Of a stretch of 64,000 bases of DNA, positions 1 to 8,821 are shown piece by piece (position 1 is the first letter of the stretch; the number at the start of each line of letters is the position of its first letter). The notes under the pieces were generated by a model. That model did not search any database. It was given only the letters and a program-made list of their open reading frames with translations, and was not told the origin of the DNA. The DNA comes from JAZKAR01 sp040389065. GTDB taxonomy: Bacteria > Pseudomonadota > Gammaproteobacteria > Burkholderiales > Casimicrobiaceae. The stretch is taken from contig JAZKAR010000015.1 of assembly GCA_040389065.1 (NCBI GenBank), positions 1-64,000 on the forward strand, written 5' to 3'. Position numbers and translations under genes: made by a program.

Positions 1-193
1 CTCTTCAACGGTCGCTAACTTAACAGCTAACTCAGAAAGCTTATCAGCATCACGTAGCCGGATTATGGATGCGGATTTTGCATCAGAAACGGCAAACCTG
101 ACACGGGGTCAGATTCTTCAACAAGCAGGTACTGCGATGTTGGCCCAGGCCAACCAGTTACCTAACGGCGTACTATCACTACTGAGAGGTTAA
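1..193 (+). CDS. fliC: Flagellin, C-terminal fragment (5' end outside window)
   Basis: Frame 2 is open from the window edge and ends at the TAA at 191-193. The last 50 or so codons read as the conserved flagellin C-terminal D0 helix, with SRIMDADFASETANLTRGQ and the ending LPNGVLSLLRG. This helix packs in the filament core and is also what the chaperone FliS binds. Flagellin is exported by the flagellar type III system. The gene is followed by a strong intrinsic terminator and then flaG, fliD, fliS and fliT, a usual flagellar order. Only the conserved end is visible, so nothing can be said about the surface domain or glycosylation sites. Confidence 0.95.
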   Translation, partial: SSTVANLTANSESLSASRSRIMDADFASETANLTRGQILQQAGTAMLAQANQLPNGVLSLLRG

Positions 194-240
194 TCGAGAT
201 AGCTTAAATCATACAAATCAATTGGTTGTATGATAGTTCA

Positions 241-269
241 CCCAACCGGGCTTTGCCCGGTTGGGTTTT
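241..269 (+). terminator. Intrinsic terminator after flagellin
   Basis: A perfect 11-bp stem (CCCAACCGGGC at 241-251, GCCCGGTTGGG at 255-265) has a 3-nt loop and is followed by TTTT. This is a textbook rho-independent terminator. It separates the highly expressed flagellin gene from flaG. Confidence 0.93.
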
Positions 270-290
270 AGTGCATGACGGGAGGAAATG

Positions 291-665
291 ATGGATATCC
301 GACCAGTAAATTTAAATGTTCAGGTAGATGCCTATACATCTAAAACAAGTACAAATACTGTTGTACCAGAAGTTGTAAATACTCAGCCAGTTGCAGTTGT
401 GCAGAGTAATGCTTCAATAGAGCCAAAACCAACCGAGACAAGTCTTGAGGCACTTGCCGAGGCCGTCAAACAAATTAATGAAGCAGTTAAACAAAAAAAT
501 GTAGGTTTGCAATTTTCAATTGATGAAGATACGAATGAAACCGTAGTGAAAGTAATCGATACTCAAACGAACGATCTTATTCGGCAAATTCCTTCTGTGG
601 AAGCGTTAGAAATTGCTAAAGCGCTAGATAAATTGGAGGGAATGCTCTTTCAGAAAAAAGCATAA
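291..665 (+). CDS. flaG: FlaG-family flagellar protein
   Basis: A small protein of about 124 residues with a Thr/Val/Asn-rich, low-complexity first half. The conserved FlaG second half shows the pattern LQFSIDEDTNETVVKVID followed by IRQIPSVEALEIAKALDKL, the core of the PF03646 family. FlaG proteins affect filament length and are encoded between flagellin and fliD in many polar-flagellate bacteria, as here. Two ATG codons are adjacent (288 and 291). The GGAGG at 281-285 sits only 2 nt from the first but 5 nt from the second, so 291 is preferred. The exact biochemical role of FlaG is not settled. Confidence 0.88.
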   Translation: MDIRPVNLNVQVDAYTSKTSTNTVVPEVVNTQPVAVVQSNASIEPKPTETSLEALAEAVKQINEAVKQKNVGLQFSIDEDTNETVVKVIDTQTNDLIRQIPSVEALEIAKALDKLEGMLFQKKA

Positions 666-1071
666 ATTATCGTTAATAAACATGAATATGACATTCGGTT
701 TAAAAAATATTTTCTAATATACATACAAAAGATTATATTTTTTAAGCGTGCTTCATCTTGCTTTAGGCCAAGATGTAAAGATGTGCGTGCTATACAAATT
801 GTTAAACATAAATGTGCAGTGTGCTTTCCACTAGACTCTGCAGAGCAGTGTTTGATGGAAGTCTAATTAGACACTGTTTATTAGAGGAAATGGTAGAAAA
901 ATAACGTAAGGGCTGTGTGCATAATAAAGCGCTAGGCTTTTAAAAAATACAGGTCATACTAGGGTTAGCGAGTATGAGCTGGGCTATCTCGTGTGCCATA
1001 GGTAGCTATTCGAGCTGGCACTTAGAAAGATACAGCTCAGCGATATTGGGCAGAGAAAAGGGGAGAACGCC
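666..1071. other. Intergenic region flaG-fliD, no gene seen
   Basis: About 400 bp of AT-rich sequence with no convincing ORF. I looked for a sigma-28 type flagellar promoter (TAAA, 15-bp spacer, GCCGATAA) and found no good match. A GGGGAG ribosome-binding site lies just before the fliD start. Confidence 0.5.
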
Positions 1072-3702
1072 ATGGTTTCAAGTGTAACAACAGGTACCGT
1101 TACATCGACAGGCGTAGGGTCTGGCTTAGATGTAAGTAGCATCGTTTCTCAACTGATGACGGTTGAGTCTCAGCCTTTAACTCGATTACAGACAAAAGAA
1201 GCTAGTTACAATGCAACGCTTACGGCGTTTGGAAGTTTGAATAGTGCATTAAGTACCTTTCAAACAGCCGTTGCGGGCTTAAGTGATATCAGTAAATTTC
1301 AAGGAATAAGTGCGACCTCCTCTGATTCAGCCGTGCTATCTGCTACAGCCACTAGCAAAGCGGTTGCAGGAAGTTATGGTATTACTGTTAACCAAATTGC
1401 GCAACCTCAGTCCATTGCGACAGCTGGCCAAAGTAGTATAAGTGCATCGATCGGATTGGGTGCTGCAACGACCACTCTAAGTTTTCAATTCGGAACAATT
1501 GAGGGGGGAACGTATGGTTCGGCAGCAGTTGCAGGTTCTAAGCTTTCGAACGCAGTAGCAGCGAGTGGGATCGCAGCCAATTCACTCAGTATTAATGGCT
1601 CAACCATTGTCACAGACTCAAGCACTACCAGCGCACAGGCATTAGCAGCAGCGATTAATCTGAAAACAGGAACAACAGGGGTTACTGCAACTGCACAGGC
1701 TACCGATACAGGCGCATTGGGTACGGGCAGTACTACGTTTGCGACAACAACGGTAGATGGTTATTCGCTTAGTATCGGCGGGGTTTCAATTTTATCTGGC
1801 GCTACTGCTGGGGTTGATGCAGCTGGTATCGACGCGGCAATTGCTACTGCCTCATCAGATTTAACAACCGCAGGCATTAGCGTTACGGGTACAGCGGCAG
1901 CTGGCACTTTACATTTTACAAAAGCCAATGGCGCTAATATTTCTGTAAGTGAAACTTTAGCAGCGGGTGATAGCGGTGGATTTTTTCATACGGCGAATGC
2001 TACCACTACGCAAACGTTTACCAGCGCAGTGTCTTTAAGCTCCTCAAGCAATATTACAGTAGGGGGAAGCAGTTCAGCTACAGCAGGATTAACGGCGGGT
2101 ATTACACCCAGCGGCATTTATGTAGGCGCTAGTTTTTCACAAGATGCAGCGCAATCAACAGGAACTGTGACGATTGGAAGTAGCAATAACTCATTGCAAG
2201 GTATTCGTGACGCGGTCAATGCAGCGAAAATTGGAATTACAGCTACCATTGTTTCAGATAGTAGTTCATCGCCTTATCATCTCGTGTTTACTTCAAATAA
2301 AACGGGCGAAACATCGAGTATGAAAATTACAGCCAGTGGTGATTCTGCACTGACACAATTATTAAGTTATGACCCTACCAATGCTTCAGGTCAGAAAATG
2401 ACGCAAACCACAACTGCACAAAATGCAAAATTAACGGTAAATGGTATTGCAGTGAGTAGTGCAAGCAATTCGATTGCTGAAACGATTCAAGGGGTATCGT
2501 TAAATGTAAGTAAGGCAGGTAGTACTACCTTAACAGTGGGTAAAGATAGCTCAGCTGTAGAAACCAATGTAAATGCGTTTGTTACTGCTTATAATACTAT
2601 CAGTAAAACATTAAGTACTATAACTGCTTACAATATAACAACAAAAGCGTCTGGATCATTACAAGGCGACTCTACTGTAAGTGCTGTAAAAAACGCGATT
2701 CGTTCAATGGTCGGTACAACACTTAAAGGCGTTTCAGGCGAATTATCAAGCTTGGCTCAAATAGGAGTATCGTTACAAAAAGATGGTTCTTTAAGTGTCG
2801 ATTCAACTAAACTTAAAAAGGCAGTTGCCAACAACTACAGTGATATTGCTTCTTTGTTTGCTACAGTAGGTACGACAAGCGATAGTTTAATTACGTATGC
2901 AGGTGCGACGAGTGAAACAACAGTAGGTGGCAAAGATATAAATATTACACAGTTAGCTTCTCAAGGAAAGTTATCGGGTTCAGCGGTTGCAGGCTTAACC
3001 ATTACAGCAGGTGTAAATGATAGTTTATCGATCACTGTAGATGGTACAGTTGCAAATGTAACATTAGCGGCTGGAACATATACGGCTAGTACTTTAGCTG
3101 CACAAGTGCAATCAACAGTAAATGGTAGTAACGCTCTGAAAAACGCTAATATTGGAATTAGTGTGATAGCGGGTGATGATGGTATCTTAACGCTTAAATC
3201 GAACCAATATGGTTCTGAATCTTCAATAAACGCAAGTCAATCAGCGGCTGTAACATTGTTTGGTTCAACACCAACAAAGACAGCAGGTACTGATGTAGCA
3301 GGCACGATTGGGGGCGTTGCAGCCTCAGGGTCTGGTCAATTTTTAACAGCAGCAACAGGTTCTGGTATAAAAGGTTTAAAAATACAAGTGGCTGGGGGTG
3401 CGCTAGGCGCTAGAGGAACCGTTAATTATTCACAAGGTTATGCATTTCAATTTACTAAATTAGTAGACAATTACATCGGTAATCAAGGTATTATTACGTC
3501 GCGTATTACAGGGCTTAATAATACGATTAAAAGTCTACAAAGTCAGGAAAAAGGCTGGTCTACACGCTTAACGAGTATTCAGGCGCGTTATCAGAAGCAA
3601 TTTTCTGCCTTGGATTCAGCCATTGGAAAAATGAAAACGACCAGTACGTATTTAACACAACAATTAGATTTAATTAGTGCTCAGTCTAAGAGCAATGCAT
3701 AA
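1072..3702 (+). CDS. fliD: Flagellar filament capping protein FliD (HAP2), unusually long
   Basis: FliD forms the cap at the filament tip that folds flagellin monomers into place; it is exported by the flagellar system. The N-terminal FliD_N domain covers roughly residues 10-110 (SGLDVSSIVSQLMTVES, then GSYGITVNQIAQPQSI). The C-terminal coiled region is around 790-870, with SRITGLNNTIKSLQSQEK. Between them are flagellin hook IN-like units, for example NSLSINGSTIV at about 170 and VTIGSSNNSLQGIRDAVNA at about 365. At 876 residues it is nearly twice the 468 of the E. coli protein; the extra length is Ser/Thr/Ala/Gly-rich surface sequence. ATG at 1072 follows GGGGAG. fliS is 71 bp downstream, so co-transcription is likely. 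Confidence 0.96.
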   Translation: MVSSVTTGTVTSTGVGSGLDVSSIVSQLMTVESQPLTRLQTKEASYNATLTAFGSLNSALSTFQTAVAGLSDISKFQGISATSSDSAVLSATATSKAVAGSYGITVNQIAQPQSIATAGQSSISASIGLGAATTTLSFQFGTIEGGTYGSAAVAGSKLSNAVAASGIAANSLSINGSTIVTDSSTTSAQALAAAINLKTGTTGVTATAQATDTGALGTGSTTFATTTVDGYSLSIGGVSILSGATAGVDAAGIDAAIATASSDLTTAGISVTGTAAAGTLHFTKANGANISVSETLAAGDSGGFFHTANATTTQTFTSAVSLSSSSNITVGGSSSATAGLTAGITPSGIYVGASFSQDAAQSTGTVTIGSSNNSLQGIRDAVNAAKIGITATIVSDSSSSPYHLVFTSNKTGETSSMKITASGDSALTQLLSYDPTNASGQKMTQTTTAQNAKLTVNGIAVSSASNSIAETIQGVSLNVSKAGSTTLTVGKDSSAVETNVNAFVTAYNTISKTLSTITAYNITTKASGSLQGDSTVSAVKNAIRSMVGTTLKGVSGELSSLAQIGVSLQKDGSLSVDSTKLKKAVANNYSDIASLFATVGTTSDSLITYAGATSETTVGGKDINITQLASQGKLSGSAVAGLTITAGVNDSLSITVDGTVANVTLAAGTYTASTLAAQVQSTVNGSNALKNANIGISVIAGDDGILTLKSNQYGSESSINASQSAAVTLFGSTPTKTAGTDVAGTIGGVAASGSGQFLTAATGSGIKGLKIQVAGGALGARGTVNYSQGYAFQFTKLVDNYIGNQGIITSRITGLNNTIKSLQSQEKGWSTRLTSIQARYQKQFSALDSAIGKMKTTSTYLTQQLDLISAQSKSNA

Positions 3703-3773
3703 AATAACTAGTTCAGGTGAGATAATCATTGTTTGATATTAATGATTAAAGGTTGTATCAAAGGAGTTAATCC

Positions 3774-4292
3774 ATGAATATGTCAGCATACAAAGCAGCA
3801 AGTCAGTCTTACGCCTCGCTAGATTTAGAAACAAGCATTAATAGTGCGAGCCCTCATAAGCTGATCGTTATGCTTTATGAAGGAGCGATTACATCGCTGC
3901 TAAAAGCAAAGGCGTTAATGGAGCACAAGCAGATTGCACAAAAAGGGCAGGAAATTTCTAGAGCCATTAGTATTATTGATGAAGGTTTAGCCTCGTGTCT
4001 AAATGAAGAGCAAGGTGGGGATATTGCTAAAAATCTCGCAGGCTTATACGAGTATATGTCTCGTCGTTTAATGCAGGCGAATTTAGAAAATAATGTTGAA
4101 ATAATCGATGAAGTGATTAAGCTTTTAAGTGATTTAAGAGAAGCATGGGAGCAAATAGGAACCACGCTTAACCCTGCACAGGTAGCTGCTGCAACTGAAG
4201 AAATAGCACTAGAAGCATTACCTGCAAACTTTAATGGTGGTGGAACGAGTAGCCCTGAAGCTACAACACCAGTGAGTTATGGAAAAGTCTGA
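3774..4292 (+). CDS. fliS: Flagellin export chaperone FliS
   Basis: FliS binds the C-terminal helix of flagellin in the cytoplasm and stops premature polymerisation. Its helical bundle family is recognised from the N-terminal pattern YASLDLETSINSASPHKLIVMLYEGA and the later EVIKLLSDLREAWEQI. With 172 residues it is longer than the usual 130 or so, because of a Pro/Thr/Ser-rich tail of about 35 residues (SPEATTPVSYGKV end). A strong AAAGGAG lies 7 nt before the ATG. Its last 14 bases overlap fliT in another frame, indicating translational coupling. Confidence 0.93.
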   Translation: MNMSAYKAASQSYASLDLETSINSASPHKLIVMLYEGAITSLLKAKALMEHKQIAQKGQEISRAISIIDEGLASCLNEEQGGDIAKNLAGLYEYMSRRLMQANLENNVEIIDEVIKLLSDLREAWEQIGTTLNPAQVAAATEEIALEALPANFNGGGTSSPEATTPVSYGKV

Positions 4293-4644
4293 AGTGGTTG
4301 AGGTTGAAATCAATAAGCTTCTTGAAGAAGCTGATGCCTGGCTATTGGCTGTAAATCAACTACAGCAGTGCCTGGAGGTTGGCAATTGGGAAAGTTTTGA
4401 TGACTATCAGCCTATACGTGATGATGCCGTATTACGCTACCAGATTCTAGCAGCCTCAAGCGATATTTCTACATTGGATGAGCCTTCAAAATCACTTCTG
4501 CACGATAAATTGTTGGCTATTCAACAAGCAGAAACGGTATTGACAACTCGCATGCAGGAATATCAGCGTGAGGTAACCGAGTCGCTTAGAAGCGTGAAAA
4601 TGGAAGATGCATTAATCAGACGCTATGGTGCCGATGGCAGCTAA
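4279..4644 (+). CDS. fliT: FliT-like flagellar chaperone
   Basis: A 121-residue, almost entirely helical acidic protein that begins inside the end of fliS. Its position and size match FliT, the chaperone of the cap protein FliD, which in enterobacteria also acts on FlhDC. Sequence similarity in this family is low, so the call leans on the fliD-fliS-fliT order. Features seen are a heptad-like first helix (NKLLEEADAWLLAVNQLQ) and a second helix ending with EYQREVTESLRSVKMEDALIR. There is no signal peptide or membrane segment. It is the last gene of the flagellar run; the next feature is a tRNA 56 bp downstream. Confidence 0.75.
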   Translation: MEKSEVVEVEINKLLEEADAWLLAVNQLQQCLEVGNWESFDDYQPIRDDAVLRYQILAASSDISTLDEPSKSLLHDKLLAIQQAETVLTTRMQEYQREVTESLRSVKMEDALIRRYGADGS

Positions 4645-4700
4645 TCGTCGTGGGGCAGGTTGGAAACGCTATGCCTATCTGCTATACTACCCCCCGATGT

Positions 4701-4776
<76 letters not shown>

Positions 4777-5172
4777 GTAAAACAATAATTTAGAAAATTT
4801 TCAAAGATTTTAAGAACGATAAAAGATAAGCTGATAAGCAGAATTAAGGATTTTCTTTACAACATAAGTGCTCAAATCTATTTCAAATGATGTAGGCAAT
4901 TACAAATTTTAATCGCTGTTATCTATAATACCTTTTAGAGTCGATTTAAAAAATTAGACTCTACCTCAGCTTCTGTGAAGTTTCCCTTAGAATTTTTTTA
5001 CATGATGGCCTAAAAAAGCGCACTGCCAAATTTCGGGACTATGCAACTAAACAAGCTAGAATTAAGAACTATCTATTAGATTATTAGCAAATTTAATAAG
5101 GCGCAATCGCCCAGATAGGCCTTATTAGTATTGAACATTGCAGCTGACTAAGCAGCGTACTTGAAGAAAAAT
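4777..5172. other. Intergenic region between tRNA-Thr and the ABC-3C operon
   Basis: About 400 bp of AT-rich sequence without a coding ORF. The one structure seen is an inverted repeat AATAAGGC (5095-5102) / GCCTTATT (5119-5126) about 45 bp upstream of the operon start. It could be an operator or a weak terminator of tRNA read-through. The rest has no recognisable signal. Confidence 0.45.
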
Positions 5173-6273
5173 ATGAGTGAACACAATTTCAAAGAGATCG
5201 CTCCTAATCCTCAGAAAGGATTGTATAGCTCAGGTCATGTGATTTCCGGTATTCCTATTCCTAAAACGCAAAGAGTGCAGTTATTCGATTCGGCAGAATG
5301 GGAGGAATTTACAGAGGAATGGGCTTCATCGCTTACAGGTCGATACTATCGTGTAAGACGCTTTGCTGGTGCTGGTGACCAAGGACTCGACATTGTCGGG
5401 TTTATTTCTTCTACACAATTCAGCGATGGATGGAACAATTATCAGTGTAAATTTTATGATCATCCACTAACCCCTACCGACGTTTGGGTCGAGTTTGGGA
5501 AAATTATTTACTTTTCCTATCTAAAGGATTATCCACCGCCCCAGAATTACTATTTTGTTGCTCCAAAGCAGGTTGGCACAAAACTAGGTAAATTGCTAGC
5601 TAATGCCCAGAAGCTGAAAGAAGGTTTACAAGAAAACTGGGAAAAATACTGTGAAGATAGCATTACTTCTACTACTAAAGTAAAGCTTGAAGGCGATCTC
5701 CTCACATACTTTAATAATTTTGATTTCACAATATTTGATACCGTCTCACTTGTAGAGATGCTTAAACAGCATGAATCAACACCGTTCCACGCTGTAAGGT
5801 TTGGCGGAGGGCTAGGAATTCGCCCAGAGCCTGTAATTCCACCGGAAGACACTGTATCTCTTGCTCATCGTTATGTACGACATCTCCTGAATGTATATGC
5901 ACAATCTATCGGAGAGCCAAAGGAATCGCTGGATTTGTCTTTGCTGAGCAAAGATGAAAGAATAAAAAGGAATTTTCAACGGCAACGCGAGCGATTTTAT
6001 CATGCTGAGTCTTTACGAAATTTCTCTCGTGATACAGTTCCGCCTGGTGTTTTTGAAGAGCTTCAAAATGATATTTTGAATGGAGTTATTGATGTGTGTG
6101 AGTCTCTGCATAAGTGCAGTATGGATCGCTTAAATTCCACATTAACTCAAGCAGCAAATGTGATAGTTGAGGCAAGTCCATTGGCCAGCGTAACACGCGT
6201 ACAGGACAAGCAGGGAATGTGCCACCAGTTAGTAAATGATGGAAAACTAAACTGGAGTGATGAAGATGGGTGA
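5173..6273 (+). CDS. Predicted ABC-3C effector with PD-(D/E)XK-like nuclease domain
   Basis: First gene of a three-gene operon. The N-terminal 100 residues carry WEEFTEEW (43-50) and then GDQGLDIVGF (68-77) and YQCKFY (90-95). This is the Mrr-like D...QxK pattern of PD-(D/E)XK nucleases, with candidate catalytic residues D73, Q91 and K93. The rest, about 270 residues, is helical and ends with a conserved-looking WSDEDG; I infer it is the C-terminal partner-binding domain of ABC-three-component (ABC-3C) effectors. The ATG at 5173 is preferred over an upstream in-frame TTG at 5161, since neither has a strong ribosome-binding site. The stop overlaps the next gene. The likely role is a DNA-cleaving toxin unleashed by the ATPase on sensing invaders. 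That is inference; no experiment on this family is assumed. Confidence 0.72.
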   Translation: MSEHNFKEIAPNPQKGLYSSGHVISGIPIPKTQRVQLFDSAEWEEFTEEWASSLTGRYYRVRRFAGAGDQGLDIVGFISSTQFSDGWNNYQCKFYDHPLTPTDVWVEFGKIIYFSYLKDYPPPQNYYFVAPKQVGTKLGKLLANAQKLKEGLQENWEKYCEDSITSTTKVKLEGDLLTYFNNFDFTIFDTVSLVEMLKQHESTPFHAVRFGGGLGIRPEPVIPPEDTVSLAHRYVRHLLNVYAQSIGEPKESLDLSLLSKDERIKRNFQRQRERFYHAESLRNFSRDTVPPGVFEELQNDILNGVIDVCESLHKCSMDRLNSTLTQAANVIVEASPLASVTRVQDKQGMCHQLVNDGKLNWSDEDG

Positions 6274-6757
6274 GCTTAATAAATCAAAAATTATTTTATT
6301 TAACAGCGCCTTGGAGACAGGTGTTCGTTCATTGGCCATACTTGCCGCTAATTTTCCCTCTAGCTTGGATTTACAGAGACTGGTGGATTTCGATTATTTG
6401 GTGGTTCATTCCGGCGATGTTAATGGCCCTGCGAGTTTGCATCCTCCGCTCCCGATGAGAGAGGGAGAGCTCCTTGTCAGGCGTAAAATTATTGAGTCTG
6501 GACTTTCTTTAATGATGAGCCGCGGACTAGTTAAAAGGTTAGTCTCCTCAGACGGCATAGCGTATCAAGCCAGCGATTATGCTAAACCATTTGTTGATTC
6601 ACTTTCTACCCCGTATATGCGCTCTCTTTTGGAAAGGGCAAGCTGGGTGGCGGATACATTTGGTAATACAGAAACGACAAAGTTACATAATTTAATAAGT
6701 AGCTTTTTTGATAAGTGGACTACTCAATTTCATTCACCGCAAGGTTTAGGTGGTTAA
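6266..6757 (+). CDS. Predicted ABC-3C middle component
   Basis: A protein of 163 residues between the nuclease-like gene and the ATPase gene. It reads as a small winged-helix-like, mostly helical protein: FNSALETGVRSLAILAANFP near the N-terminus, then LQRLVDFDYLVVHSGDV, HPPLPMREGELLVRRKIIESGLSLMMSRGLVKR, and a C-terminal helix. That matches the middle components of ABC-3C systems, thought to link the effector to the ATPase. In-frame GTG 6257, ATG 6260 and ATG 6266 are all possible starts; GGAG at 6254-6257 is 8 nt before ATG 6266, so that start is chosen. It overlaps the upstream stop by 8 bases and the downstream start region by a few bases, so translation is tightly coupled. Confidence 0.68.
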   Translation: MGELNKSKIILFNSALETGVRSLAILAANFPSSLDLQRLVDFDYLVVHSGDVNGPASLHPPLPMREGELLVRRKIIESGLSLMMSRGLVKRLVSSDGIAYQASDYAKPFVDSLSTPYMRSLLERASWVADTFGNTETTKLHNLISSFFDKWTTQFHSPQGLGG

Positions 6758-8624
6758 CCAGATGCATGAAACCATTCAAATAAGAGAGGTGAGCTTTTTG
6801 GGCCTCAATGTCGAACCATCTTCGATTCCTTTCAATCAGGGCTTAGGAGTTGTATGTGGCGCATCTGATACTGGTAAGTCTTTTCTTGTTGAGGCTATCG
6901 ATTTCCTTTTAGGTGGAAAAGAATTACGAGGAATTCCAGAACTTGATGGGTATGAACGAGCGCGCATCGCTATCGAATCCTCAAAATATGGTATTTGGAC
7001 ATTTGAGCGGAGTATCGAAGGCGGGAACTATCAGATATATAAAGGTATTGTTGCTGCTGAAATTAACGTTAAAAATAGCGGCACGATAAATATGAAACAT
7101 GCGGCTGGAAGGAAAGACAATATTTCAGGTTGGCTGCTGGACTCTATAGATTTATTAAATAAGTCATTACGTAAAAATGCACGTGGCGAATGTCGCTCAC
7201 TTAGTTTTCGCGATATAGCTAGGCTTATCATCGTTAATGAGGAAGAAATTATTCGCAAGGATTCTCCATTTTTAACTGGTCAGTATATAACCAAAACTGC
7301 TGAGAAATCTGCACTGAAGCTAATACTCACGGGCATGGATGACAGTGCAATAGTTTGCACGGATGTTCGCCAGCAATCTGAAGCGAATGATTTAGCAAAG
7401 GCTGAACTCCTAGAACAATGGATAAGCGACTTAGAGGATGAGGTTACTCAGCACGGCTTTAGCCGTGAAGAACTCGAAGATCAATTTGCAAAGTTGGAAG
7501 TATCTATTGCATCCAGTAGACAACAGCTTCAATTGACTCAGTCACAACTAAATGAAATGACAATACAGAGACGTGAAGTTGTAAGTTATCGAGAAAAGAT
7601 CAAGGACAGAATAGATGACATAACAAATATGCTGGAGCGTTTCTCTCTTCTAAAGGCTCAATATCTAACAGATTTGCATCGCCTAATGGCGATAGAAGAA
7701 TCCGGTTCTCTTTTTGTCTACCATGAGCGTGTGCCATGTCCGCTTTGTGGTGCTTTACCCGATGTGCAACATGGGGGTGAAGAATGTGATGGTGACGTTG
7801 AATCTATTGTCATTGCTGCAGCGGCTGAAATGGAAAAGATTAAGAAGCTCGCAAGCGACCTCGATTCTACGGTCTCTGCGTTGCGAGAGGAATCATCTCG
7901 GCTATCAGAAGAACTCGCTGATATCGAAGATCAGTTTGCTGGAGTCGATGGTGAAATTAGGAGCGCTATTGCTCCAGAATTGGCAGATATACAGTCGAGC
8001 TACTCAGAATATATAGACACAAGAAGTAAAGTTGTCTTAGGCCTCTCGTTATTCACAAGGTTGGACAAGCTATATGTACAAAGAGAAGTATTATTTGGCG
8101 ATATAGATGGATCGGAAAATGAGGAACAAAAGCTTGCGACGAAGTTATCCACGCAGATTTTGCATGATTTTTCTCAAACTGTGAAAAACATATTAGAGGC
8201 TTGGGATTTTCCCGATACAGGGAGCGTTCATTTCGATGAAACAACAATGGATTTTGTTATCAACGGCAAGCTTCGTGGTAATCGAGGGAAGGGACTGAGG
8301 GCAATCACTCACGCTGCGGTCACAATAGGTCTTTTGGAATTTTGTAAAGAGCGCTCACTCCCACATCCTGGATTTGTCGTGCTTGATTCCCCATTGCTCG
8401 CTTACTATAAACCAGAGAGTGAAGATGACAGTCTGCAAGGCTCGGCGCTGAAGCAAAAATTTTATAAATATCTAATCGAAGAACATTCAGACAGTCAGGT
8501 CATAATCATCGAAAACGAACATCCGCCTACGAGTTTTGAAGATCAATTTGGTCTGACTATATTTACAAAAAACCCTACACAAGGGCGTTTTGGCCTTTTT
8601 CCTCCACGTAGCAGTACCGCCTAG
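6750..8624 (+). CDS. Rad50/SMC-like ABC ATPase of the ABC-3C system (DUF3732-type)
   Basis: A 624-residue AAA/ABC-type ATPase with split nucleotide-binding halves. Walker A GASDTGKS is at 37-44, followed by FLVEAIDFLLGG. Two coiled-coil arms are near 195-310 and 355-430, with a CPLC zinc-hook-like motif at 330-333. A signature-like region RGNRGKGLRAITHAA is near 510 and Walker B GFVVLDSP at 541-548. This layout is that of Rad50/SMC-like ATPases found as the third gene of ABC-3C conflict systems. The GTG at 6750 has AAGG 5 nt before it; the ATG at 6762 has AGGTGG 9 nt before it and is equally plausible. The likely job is ATP-driven sensing of DNA ends or invader nucleoprotein that controls the first-gene effector. 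Confidence 0.8.
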   Translation: MVNQMHETIQIREVSFLGLNVEPSSIPFNQGLGVVCGASDTGKSFLVEAIDFLLGGKELRGIPELDGYERARIAIESSKYGIWTFERSIEGGNYQIYKGIVAAEINVKNSGTINMKHAAGRKDNISGWLLDSIDLLNKSLRKNARGECRSLSFRDIARLIIVNEEEIIRKDSPFLTGQYITKTAEKSALKLILTGMDDSAIVCTDVRQQSEANDLAKAELLEQWISDLEDEVTQHGFSREELEDQFAKLEVSIASSRQQLQLTQSQLNEMTIQRREVVSYREKIKDRIDDITNMLERFSLLKAQYLTDLHRLMAIEESGSLFVYHERVPCPLCGALPDVQHGGEECDGDVESIVIAAAAEMEKIKKLASDLDSTVSALREESSRLSEELADIEDQFAGVDGEIRSAIAPELADIQSSYSEYIDTRSKVVLGLSLFTRLDKLYVQREVLFGDIDGSENEEQKLATKLSTQILHDFSQTVKNILEAWDFPDTGSVHFDETTMDFVINGKLRGNRGKGLRAITHAAVTIGLLEFCKERSLPHPGFVVLDSPLLAYYKPESEDDSLQGSALKQKFYKYLIEEHSDSQVIIIENEHPPTSFEDQFGLTIFTKNPTQGRFGLFPPRSSTA

Positions 8625-8670
8625 CCTGCCAGATTTTACCCTTTACCGTATTAATCTATTGTGGATGTTG

Positions 8671-8729
8671 GGGCCGAGTCTTGCAATGTAGCATCTTTTT
8701 AATAAATGCTACATTGCAAAACCCGACCC
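8671..8729. repeat. Inverted repeat between convergent operons
   Basis: A perfect 14-bp inverted repeat, TTGCAATGTAGCAT (8681-8694) and ATGCTACATTGCAA (8706-8719), around an 11-nt loop. It extends imperfectly to GGG at 8671 and CCC at 8729. It lies between the ABC-3C operon (+) and the HepT/MntA pair (-). It may act as a two-way terminator, although neither side has a clean T tract, or it may be a small palindromic element. It does not match the dispersed repeat family described elsewhere in the window. Confidence 0.7.
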
Positions 8730-8821
8730 GATCTATGCCTTGTATACATTAAGCATTAAATAGAAATACAGAATTTTTAAGGAAATACTAAAACTTTATC
8801 GTGTTCAATACTCTTTTGAAA

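Noticed and set aside
666..1071. Sigma-28 flagellar promoter before fliD
   Set aside because: GCGATATT near 1036 had no suitably spaced TAAA element.
5550..6003. Antisense ORFs inside the nuclease-like gene
   Set aside because: They overlap a gene with clear motifs and have no ribosome-binding sites or family features.
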